A DNA stretch of 64,000 bases from Diphasiastrum complanatum (lineage: Eukaryota > Streptophyta > Lycopodiopsida > Lycopodiales > Lycopodiaceae), in contig CM055095.1 in NCBI GenBank assembly GCA_029204225.1, positions 34,869,078-34,933,077 of the forward strand. The letters run 5' to 3'. The first letter of the stretch is position 1; each line of letters opens with the position of its first letter. Under the pieces are notes generated by a model, which made no database searches, was not told where the DNA came from, and was given only the letters and a program-made list of their open reading frames with translations. Both the position numbers and the translations under genes were made by a program. This document shows, piece after piece, positions 56,120 to 64,000 of this stretch.

Positions 56120-56844
56120 ACATCTTTTGGAGGATCTTCTTGTGTACATGGAGCTATGCAGGTGGATGGATGTTATCTTGCTGTAAAGTCAAGTAATGGA
56201 TTTGGAAAAAAAATTTCGTTCAATGACTTTGATGGTCAAGTTGAAGATCAAGAGATTGATCTCAAAGGACTTCAACAAGTCAAAAGAGAAGTTGGCAATT
56301 TGGAACTAGTCAAGAGCATCAAAGGAGAGGTAATTGGCAAAGATGTTATGAATCTATTTTTGCAGCTTATTGAAGACTCAAGTAAGCTCAAAGGAGAAGA
56401 AAGTAAGTGCTGTTCAAGTCTACTTTACTTGTAGTATATCATGTTTGAGGACTTTCATATGGATGTGTGCAAATTGTCAAGATATGGTCAAACTAGTTAC
56501 ATTGGTGAACATCATTTTGATGTTGGATTTGTACTAGCGTTCTTGGATGGTTTTGTTGATGGAAATGAAGCTATTGGAGGCTCATTATATAACTCATTCA
56601 TGATCAAGTCATCAAGGTATGATGGTATCTTGTGGCAAGATGGAGATGGAGGCTCATTCATGGAGTATCATGGTGGATACATGACAACAAAGGACAAAGG
56701 AGGAGGAGACATGCAAGCAAACGTTGATCACTCAAATTTATTGTTTGTTTGTTCTATTTTTCTAGAGAGTTCAGAGTTGGAAGCATGGTGGAATCATCTC
56801 ATTTACATTCTATGTGATTTTTCATGGCTCACTGAAATGATATT
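56120..56844 (+). other. Cop3b segment replacing reverse transcriptase
   Basis: About 725 bp stand between the RT lead-in (ALMKNET) and the RNase H end (HFVRVQVIAKEMELQHVSS), where some 1.2-1.3 kb of RT-RNase H belong. Both joins are in frame: 56027-56434 runs from Copia into the new sequence, and 56441-57025 runs from it back into Copia. The encoded stretch includes CVHGAMQVDGCYLAVKSSNG, KGLQQVKREVGNLELVKSIK, GEHHFDVGFVLAFLDGFVDG and GGSFMEYHGGYMTTKDKGGG. I recognise no domain. A single stop near 56432 and a shift separate the halves. Confidence 0.6.
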
Positions 56845-57020
56845 GCAACATTTTGTGAGGGTGCAAGTCATTGCAAAGGAGATGGAGCTTCAACATGTGT
56901 CCTCAAGGGAATGTGTAGCTGATATCTTCACCAAAGCATTGGGAAAGGACTTGTTCATCAAGCATAGGACATCACTTGGAGTGTTATCAAAGTCCATGCT
57001 AAAACTAGTTGAAGAAGGAG
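56845..57020 (+). pseudogene. Cop3b RNase H C-terminus and polypurine tract
   Basis: HFVRVQVIAKEMELQHVSSR, ECVADIFTKALGKDLF and SLGVLSKSMLKL are the normal Copia C-terminal motifs. The purine run GAAGAAGGAG (57011-57020) precedes the LTR. Confidence 0.82.
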
Positions 57021-57666
57021 TGTGAAAGATTCAACTAGTTTGATCATATTTGCTATATTTTCATATTTGGCATATTGAGGTCAACTTTATTTTTAGACTT
57101 AGAGATTGACTTTTCAAAGTTGATTAATCTAAATGTCATTTTAATAAACACTTTTTAAAGTGTGGGAAAGTTAGAAGGCGAGTTTGAGTAGATACAAATT
57201 TGAATGTTGGGTACATTGAATCTAGACCCAAAAATAGTAGGGTTAGCATTTTGGAGGGAAAGCCAAGTGGCCAAATAGAGTTTTGACCTATTATAAAAGG
57301 ATGTAACTCATAAACAAAGTGATCTTCTCTCTTCTCTATCTCATTTCATGCTTATGCATGGTCCTCTTGGGTTCTACTATCCATTGGTGCACTATACTTG
57401 TGATTGCATGCAATTTTATGTGTAAAATGATCTATATTTGTTTTATTTGGATCCACACGTGTGAAATGCAGTGTCTTGCTGGTTTTGTATGGACATCAAC
57501 ATTACTTTATCATTTCATTCAAGTTTGATCAAGTTCTATTAGTGTTTGCTCTCATTTTGTGTGTAGATGCTGATTTTTCTACACTAGTGAGATTGGTAGT
57601 GTATTTTTCTTTCTAGCCAAAGATCTTTCTAGTGGATTGGATCTTAATGATCTGAGATCTTTCACA
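57021..57666 (+). repeat. Cop3b 3' LTR
   Basis: 646 bp, TGTGAAAGATTC...GATCTTTCACA, with inverted TGTGAAAGAT/ATCTTTCACA ends of 10 bp. TATAAAA lies near 57292 and CACACGTGTG at 57454-57463. Confidence 0.9.
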
Positions 57667-57956
57667 GCCCATGCCACGACCAGGGGTGTACCAACCATGA
57701 CCAACTGCACCAAATTAGTACCAACCACGTCAACAGTTTGTCATTAACCAATCCGCTCCACAACAAGCTGTCCACTATCTTGATTCCAATACCATCAATC
57801 CAGCAACTTATTATGTGGTTGACACTACTCAACTAAGGTACACCACTGAGACAGTTGTTTATTATGGATATGATCCTAATGCTCAAGTTTTTGACCCCAA
57901 TGCCCAACCCTATGATCTTAACCAAGATGCGTTTGCCATGCATCAAATTCCAACAA
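57667..57956 (+). pseudogene. Gln/Asn/Tyr-rich gag-like remnant
   Basis: One frame reads YQPRQQFVINQSAPQQAVHY, NPATYYVVDTTQLRYTTETV and VYYGYDPNAQVFDPNAQPYD with two stops near its start. Low-complexity, Pro/Gln/Asn-rich tails occur in Gypsy gag proteins, but I cannot name the family. It is cut by Cop6 at 57957. Confidence 0.4.
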
Positions 57957-58638
57957 TGTAAAAATTACAGCAAATAAGGATCCTAAAACACTTGAAATGA
58001 TGAGGGAAACAATAGATTATGATTTCATAAGATTAGCACAAGTTGAACCATCAAAATCCATCAAAAATCTATGCTTGAACCTCACTAAATGGCCCAAATT
58101 CTTGAAGAAGGCTTCACACGTGTGAAAGTACGGCCTCCCACAGTCTGAGTACTATACACCAGACCTACATTCAATCCTATAATCATTAGTAATCACAAGT
58201 ACTCAAACAATTATGAACATAGAGAGCAATTGCACCATTATGAGAGAAAAATCATGAAATTGCTTGATTGATTTTGGTGAGATATCATCACCTATATATA
58301 CATGATCCATCACGGTTTTGGGCAGGTATGAGTAGCCCTAAACCTATCCCTAATGCTAATTTTGGTGGATCTTTCATCCCTACCAAGTTAGGGTTGGAAT
58401 CTTGGAGATCCCTCAACAATGCAAAAATTACCAAAAATAGCTCCTATTTTTTCTCCCTTGTATCTAAGCATAATTTGGACTCATTCCAAAGGTTCTAACA
58501 CTTAGGTCTACTTGAGAACATCCTTATGAATGGAATCCTATGCTATTTGGCACGTGTGACAAGCCACATCATGACCATCTAACTATTTACAAGTCATATA
58601 ACCAAAACTAGTCAAGCTAGAATTGTGAATTTTTAACA
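57957..58638 (-). repeat. Cop6 3' LTR
   Basis: 682 bp, TGTAAAAATTACAG...TTTTTAACA on the plus strand. CACACGTGTG at 58115-58124 is followed by AAAGTACGGCC. TATATATA near 58290. Confidence 0.93.
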
Positions 58639-58652
58639 CTCCTCCTCACTAT

Positions 58653-60596
58653 CTAGCTTGGTTCAATCATTGCTTTACTAATCACTCCAAGTGATGATCT
58701 GAAATTCATAAAAGGTGTCTTTTGAAGTGGTTTAGTAAGTAGATCAGCTACACATTCATTGCTTGGAACATGCTCCAAAGCAATCTCCTTGGCTTGCACC
58801 ATTTCTCTCACAAAGTGATGGCATATCTCAATGTGCTTAGATCTTGCATGGAAGATTGGGTTAGATGCAAGGTGTTGGGCTGATATATTGTCATTGTAGA
58901 TGATTGGTGCCTCCTCTGAATCCATGATCTTTAGTTCCACCAATAATCTCTTGATCCAAAGTACCTCCTTTGTAGTGGTTGTCAAAGCTTTGTACTCGGC
59001 CTCGGTTGAAGATAGAGATATAGTTTCTTGCTTTTTTGAAAGCCATGAAACCACACCTTCTCCTATGAAAGTTGAATAGGCACTTGTTGATTTCCTATCC
59101 CTCTTGTCCCCTGCAAAATCTGAATCACTAAATGCATGAAGGTTAATCACATCTCCTCTATATAGAATCCCAAAATCCAATGTACCCGAGATGTATCTTA
59201 GAATCCTCTTAGCCTTTTTCCAATGGATATTCAATGGATTTTGCATGGATTGGCTCAACCTACATACACTAAAGCTAAGATCTGGTCTAGTTATAGTGAT
59301 CCACATTAAGGAACCTATAAGTTGCCTAAACAAAGTGATGTCCATGAAGGATCTTTCATCATCTTCATTTGGCACTTTTACATCTTGCTCCATTGGTGTG
59401 TCAACACTTTTGCATACTTCCATCTTAAACTTCTTAAAAAGACTTTGAGCATAGTTTACTTGACTTATAAAGATAAAATCAGACCCTCTAAGTACTTCTA
59501 TGCCTAAGATGAAGTGAAGACACCCTAGATCTACCATCTTGAACTCTAAGGATAGATCTATCTTGATTTTTTCAATACCATCAACACTATTTCCACTAAT
59601 GATGATGTCATATACATAAATGAGTAAAAGTACAATACCAACATCATCAAACCTAATGTAAAGAGTGGGATCATATTCACTTTGAACAAAAGAAAGTGAA
59701 ATAAGATAGCAATGTAGTCTTGAATTCCAAGATCTCGAGGCTTGCTTCAAGCCATAGATGCTTCTTTGGAGATGGCATACTTTGTTCTCCATTCCATGCT
59801 TGATGAACCCTTGTGGCTGCTCCATATAGATATCCTCTTCCAAAAAACCATTCAAGAAAGCATTAGAGACATCCATTTGACATAGAATCCATCCAAAATG
59901 TGATGCAAGTGCAATGATTAGTCTTATTGTGACCATCTTGGCCACGGGTGCAAAAGTTTCCTCATAGTCTATCCCTCTCTCTTGAGCATAACCTTTTGCA
60001 ACTAATCTTGCTTTATGTTTGTTAACACTCCCATTTGCATTCAACTTAAGCTTGAAGACCCACTTGCATCCTATTACATTCCTTTGAGGTCTCTCAACAA
60101 GCAACCAAGTTTCATTCTCAATCAAGGCATCATACTCATCCAACATAGCTTTATACCATTCTTTGGAGTTCAATGCATCTTCAACATTAGACGGTTCTTC
60201 AAAACTAGATAAAGCATAAGAAGTGGATGATATACCCTCAACTTGCTGTCCTTTGCCTTGATATGTGAGCCTTGATGGCTCCACTTTTGCCCTTGAAGAT
60301 CTCCTTGGTGTGATAGGTGGGTTTGGTGCTTGCTCCTCCATGAGCTCCTCCTCAAAACCAAGATCTTGTTCCTCGGCCATCTTCTTCTTGATTGTTGGAG
60401 GACTTGAGCCTTCTTCAAGCATATGCATATGATGTTCATCAAAGATGACATCCCTTGAAACAACAAATTTGTTCAAGGATGGGAGATAGACTTTGTAGCC
60501 CTTGCTTGAGCTTGCATATCCAAGCATGATCCCTCTTGTGGAAGATGGATCCTCCTGGTTCTTGTTTCCAATGGCACATGCACATAACATATACAC
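58653..60596 (-). CDS. Cop6 reverse transcriptase and RNase H (YVYD)
   Basis: A 647-codon open frame from the integrase tail (SSTRGIMLGYASSSKGYKVY) through RT to the C-terminus: CKWVFKLKLNANGSVNKHKA, VSNAFLNGFLEEDIYM, SIYGLKQASRSWNSRLHCYL, then RNase H SDSDFAGDKRDRKSTSAYST, ETISLSSTEAEYKALT, IYNDNISAQHLASNP and HIEICHHFVREMVQAKEIAL. The palm motif reads IYVYDIII (59607-59618): the first catalytic Asp of YVDD is Tyr through one base change. The frame is otherwise intact to 58653. It is expressed only if the upstream frame changes are bypassed or are sequencing errors. Confidence 0.88.
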   Translation of the reverse strand: MYMLCACAIGNKNQEDPSSTRGIMLGYASSSKGYKVYLPSLNKFVVSRDVIFDEHHMHMLEEGSSPPTIKKKMAEEQDLGFEEELMEEQAPNPPITPRRSSRAKVEPSRLTYQGKGQQVEGISSTSYALSSFEEPSNVEDALNSKEWYKAMLDEYDALIENETWLLVERPQRNVIGCKWVFKLKLNANGSVNKHKARLVAKGYAQERGIDYEETFAPVAKMVTIRLIIALASHFGWILCQMDVSNAFLNGFLEEDIYMEQPQGFIKHGMENKVCHLQRSIYGLKQASRSWNSRLHCYLISLSFVQSEYDPTLYIRFDDVGIVLLLIYVYDIIISGNSVDGIEKIKIDLSLEFKMVDLGCLHFILGIEVLRGSDFIFISQVNYAQSLFKKFKMEVCKSVDTPMEQDVKVPNEDDERSFMDITLFRQLIGSLMWITITRPDLSFSVCRLSQSMQNPLNIHWKKAKRILRYISGTLDFGILYRGDVINLHAFSDSDFAGDKRDRKSTSAYSTFIGEGVVSWLSKKQETISLSSTEAEYKALTTTTKEVLWIKRLLVELKIMDSEEAPIIYNDNISAQHLASNPIFHARSKHIEICHHFVREMVQAKEIALEHVPSNECVADLLTKPLQKTPFMNFRSSLGVISKAMIEPS

Positions 60597-61616
60597 CCAA
60601 AAACTTTCAAGTGATTAAGATTGGGTTTCTTTCCATACAACATCTCATATGGAGTTTTGCCTTCAATTGCTTTGCAAGACACCCTATTCATCAAGTAGTT
60701 TGCACATACAAGAGACTCACCCCAAAAGGATTTGGGCAAACAAGCATCTAATCTTAAAGCCTTAGAACATTCACATAATGTTCTATTCCTTCTTTCAGCA
60801 ACTCCATTTTGTTGAGGAGTGTAAGGACAAGAAGTCTCTTTCTTGATCCCTTCCTCCTCACAAAAGGCCTTGAACTCATTGGAGATGAATTCTCCACCAT
60901 TGTCACTTCTAAGAATCTTGATGCTATGATTATGATGCTTTTCCACAAACAACTTGAACTTTACAAAAGTATCAAATACTTGAGACTTGAAGGAAAGTAA
61001 GAACACCCAACAATATCTTGAGTAGTCATCAATGAAGGTTAAAAACATGGATGAACCTCCATTAGATTTGGTGCTAGCAATGTGCACATCCGAGTGTATG
61101 AGTTCAAGAGGATGAGATGACTTTGTGATGGAGTTAGGAAACACCTTCTTATGTGCCTTGGATAAGGCACAAGCTTCACAAACCTTGTCTTCCTTCCCAA
61201 TAGACCTTGGTAGGCCTAAAGCATACTCCTCCTTGATCATAGCCTCCATGGAACCCGAGTTGACATGTCCAAGTCTTTTGTGCCATAAAGTAAAGGTAGA
61301 TATCTTGCTCTTCTCGGCCAACATGACAACATTAGTATCTACAAATGCATCCAGCTTATAAAGTTTGTCAAGTCTAGTGCCCTTAGCCACTATCTTACCC
61401 TTCTTCTTGATGAAACATTCATTTGAAGCAAAGTCAACATTGAAACCATTGTCTACTATTTGGCCAACACTTAGTAGATTCTTTGTTATTGTAGGAATGT
61501 ACAAAACACCTTCTATGTTGATCTTTTTGGAAGATCCTAAGCAAAGGGGAATGCTACCAACTCCTTCAATATTACAAGCTTCATCATTTGCTGTATAGAT
61601 AGACTTTATAGGTCCA
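60473..61616 (-). pseudogene. Cop6 integrase
   Basis: A 343-codon open stretch from MYIPTITKNLLSVGQIV (61504): pre-integrase zinc site (LWHKRLGHVNSGSMEAM, CEACALSKAHKK), core with LIHSDVHIA, FIDDYSRYCWVFLL, LRSDNGGEFIS and QQNGVAERRN, all three catalytic residues present. The tail KVFGCICYVHVPLETR runs into a frame change near 60560. The domain itself looks functional and is the best-preserved integrase in the window. Confidence 0.88.
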
Positions 61617-62535
61617 TCATAAGATAAGAGAGAAGAGAAAAAACTCCCTTTTACTAGTCATGTGTGAACTAGCACCCGAGTCAATCCACCAAGGATCTTC
61701 TCCTTTGAAGCTTGTTGAAGAAAATATGGACATCATGAGAGAGTCCTCATGTGAACTCTCCTCCTCTTCCTCTTTGCTCATGTTGGCTTGGCTTTGATCT
61801 TGCTTCCTCTTGAAGCATTCCGAGGCATAATGCCCCATCTTGCTACAATAGTAGCACTTCACCTTTGATTTGTCCTTCTTGACTTTGGTGGTTGATGGAG
61901 ATGCCTTTGAGGGTCCTTCTTGATCCTCAAGCTTTGTAGACTTCTTGAATGTTGATCCTTTGCCTTTGGACTTGCCTTTGCCTTTGGTGAAGAGAGCTTG
62001 GTCATCTCCACCTTGGATGGAAAGCCTATCCATCCTCTCTTGCATTTGGCTCCTTCTTGATTCCTCGGCCATGAGTGTGCCTTGGAGTTCTTCAAGTATG
62101 GGTAGCTTATAGGGTCACCTATAAAGGCTAGCTCTTTGTTCAATTCCTTAATCTTAGGACAAAAGTATGTGCACTCTCTCCTTTCTTTTGATAGCTTCTA
62201 TAGATTTGATTCTTCAAAGCTAAAATTCTAGTTTGGTTCTTGGATTCATAGACCTTTTGCAAAGTCTCCCAAGCATCTTGAGCTGAAGTGCAATCTCCTA
62301 CCTCTCTTAAGAGTTCATTTGCAACATTCATTTTTATGCAATGTAGTGCAACATTGCACCTCTTGATGTATTTGGCTTTTTCTTGAGGATGAATAGGTTC
62401 ACCCTCCTTACCATTTACAATTTCCATCAGATCTTGCATGATCATGATAGATTCCATTCTAACTTTCCATATGGAATAGTTAGTTTTGTTGAGCCTTTCA
62501 TTAGTATCCAAAAGATATGCATTTATAGATGCCAT
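61617..62535 (-). pseudogene. Cop6 gag and protease
   Basis: MASINAYLLDTNERLNKTNY at 62535 opens UBN2 gag (SIWKVRMESIMIMQDLMEIV, ALHCIKMNVANELLREVG). The frame changes near 62150 (after HTFVLRLR) and again near 62090, where some 50-60 bp that other Copias have (the VILNGLG region) are missing. It continues as MAEESRRSQMQERMDRLS, knuckle CYYCSKMGHYASEC and protease WWIDSGASSHMT. A run of six T near 61645 shifts the frame once more after KREFF. The knuckle and protease sites are intact; the gag is not. Confidence 0.85.
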
Positions 62536-63334
62536 CTAGTCTCCTAATCAAGGACTTGACACAAATGAAGGTTACTTCTATTGATTTGATTGAAGGTCTA
62601 CCTTATCCCACTTCTTAGGGACCTGAAAAGATCAGTAATAGACTTCCTATAAAGATCTAAGAATGATCTCTAACAAAATCAAATCATAGAATACTAGAAA
62701 CAATGCACTTGCTTGATTGAAGTAGACAATACTAGTAGAATTGCCCCTCTTTCTATAAAGAACATTAAAGCTTCCAAATGATCTGATCAAGAGTGAATTT
62801 CAGCAACCTAATATACTTCCAAAATCACTTGTAAAAGATCTAAATGGAACTTAATGAGGATGCAACACAATCTACTATCCAATCACAAGCAAAAAATGAT
62901 CAAAATTGATGAAAAATTGATCTAATTTGGTGCATAAGTCAAGCAATGGTTGGACTGAACCTAAATCACTTTAGGAGGTGCCTACTACACCTTAGAACAG
63001 CCTTGAAGAGTCCCCAAAACTCTGATCTTCCCTCTCCTTGAATGCTAGAAAGCCTTCTCTATGAAATCACCTCCAAAACTCGCTTAGAAATCAATGCTTG
63101 GAGCAAGCAAAACTTGCTATCTTGGTAATGTGAATTGAATTCAACTTTGCCTCTGGTTTTAGACACCTAAACACCTGCAAATGAAGTCACACAACACCAA
63201 TCTCCAATGTATTTGACTCACTTTGAGTTCTAGAATCAATACTAGATGCTAAGATCCAATCTACACAAGATTTAGATCAAAAATTGTGATCAAATTGAAT
63301 GCAAACCAAGGATTTAGCTCATTTCAGCCTTTAG
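62536..63334 (-). other. Cop6 5' leader
   Basis: About 800 bp of non-coding leader between primer site and gag ATG. I saw no repeats or ORF. Confidence 0.6.
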
Positions 63335-63346
63335 GCTCTGATACCA
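63335..63346 (-). promoter_or_regulatory. Cop6 primer-binding site (tRNA-iMet)
   Basis: Minus strand TGGTATCAGAGC contiguous with the LTR. Confidence 0.9.
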
Positions 63347-64000
63347 TGTAAAAATTACAGCAAATAAGGATCCTAAAACACTTGAAATGATGAGGGAAAC
63401 AATAGATTATGATTTCATAAGATTAGCACAAGTTGAACCATCAAAATCCATCAAAAATCTATGCTTGAACCTCACTAAATGGCCCAAATTCTTGAAGAAG
63501 GCTTCACACGTGTGAAAGTACGGCCTCCCACAGTCTGAGTACTGTACACCAGACCTACATTCAATCCTATAATCATTAGTAATCACAAGTACTCAAACAA
63601 TTATGAACATAGAGAGCAATTGCACCATTATGAGAGAAAAATCATGAAATTGCTTGATTGATTTTGGTGAGATATCATCACCTATATATACATGATCCAT
63701 CACGGTTTTGGGCAGGTATGAGTAGCCCTAAACCTATCCCTAATGCTAATTTTTGTGGATCTTTCATCCCTACCAAGTTAGGGTTGGAATCTTGGAGATC
63801 CCTCAACAATGCAAAAATTACCAAAAATAGCTCCTATTTTTTCTCCCTTGTATCTAAGCATAATTTGGACTCATTCCAAAGGTTCTAACACTTAGGTCTA
63901 CTTGAGAACATCCTTATGAATGGAATCCTATGCTATTTGGCACGTGTGACAAGCCACATCATGACCATCTAACTATTTACAAGTCATATAACCAAAACTA
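63347..64000 (-). repeat. Cop6 5' LTR (partial)
   Basis: 654 bp of an expected 682, matching 57957-58610 with two visible differences. CACACGTGTG at 63505-63514. Confidence 0.93.

Larger units (their letters stand above)
48370..57666 (+). mobile_element. Cop3b: Copia with 3' LTR, protease deleted and RT replaced
   Basis: Pieces 48370-48886 (gag) and 54524-57020 (knuckle, integrase, replacement segment, RNase H end) flank Cop2b, with the duplication TGGTC (48882-48886, 54524-54528). The 3' LTR is 57021-57666. The 5' LTR and gag start are missing; gag is joined directly to Cop5 near 48345-48370. Confidence 0.85.
57957..64000 (-). mobile_element. Cop6: very young Copia, cut by the right window edge
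   Basis: 3' LTR 57957-58638, internal 58639-63346, 5' LTR from 63347 past the edge (about 28 bp missing). I count two differences by eye over 654 aligned LTR bases. The primer site abuts the 5' LTR and GAGGAGGAG abuts the 3' LTR on the minus strand. The gene order gag, protease, integrase, RT, RNase H is complete, but frame changes interrupt it. The left flank is AACAA; the right duplication lies outside. Confidence 0.93.

Overview
The window looks like nuclear DNA of a land plant with a large, repeat-rich genome. The evidence is nested Ty1/Copia and Ty3/Gypsy LTR retrotransposons, initiator-tRNA-Met and tRNA-Asp type primer sites, AT-rich spacers, spliceosomal intron signals and one plant-type host gene. 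I could not place it to a lineage from sequence alone. I saw no bacterial genes, no CRISPR array, and no rRNA or tRNA gene.

Layout. 1-3440: Cop1, a truncated minus-strand Copia. 3523-10871: Gyp1, a minus-strand Gypsy fragment (RT, RNase H, integrase) split inside its integrase by Cop2a (4181-9454), a Copia with two LTRs. 10872-13390: AT-rich DNA with no recognised gene. 13390-16260: the only likely host gene, a minus-strand serine-rich protein-like gene with a 5' UTR intron full of minisatellite. 16330-21525: GC-rich patch, a (TC)58 microsatellite, Copia and Gypsy fragments and a degenerate repeat array. 21780-25490: Gyp5, a plus-strand element with a decayed ~800-codon ORF directly upstream of a 3' LTR. 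25525-31139: minus-strand Gypsy pieces (RT, gag, PR-RT), a repeated leader, a tRNA-Asp type primer site and an LTR.

32540-43387: Gyp2, a minus-strand Gypsy with two related LTRs. It is interrupted by Chr1 (33326-36454), a mini-chromovirus with non-TG/CA LTR ends and a perfect target duplication, and by Cop3a (37993-41546), a Copia whose two halves now point in opposite directions. 43440-48345: Cop5, a decayed Copia, interrupted by Cop4 (44028-47352), a Copia with near-identical LTRs that kept only RT-RNase H. 48370-57666: Cop3b, a Copia with RT replaced by unrelated sequence, interrupted by Cop2b (48887-54523). 57957-64000: Cop6, a very young Copia running off the right edge.

How it fits together. 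Nearly every element is defective: gag, protease or RT deleted, RT catalytic residues changed, or the frame broken. Yet several have near-identical LTRs and clean 5-bp target duplications, which suggests mobilisation in trans by partners outside the window. Several distinct Copia families share a palindromic G-box decamer (CACACGTGTG), sometimes beside GGCCGTAC. This is the best candidate here for a shared, undescribed control module.
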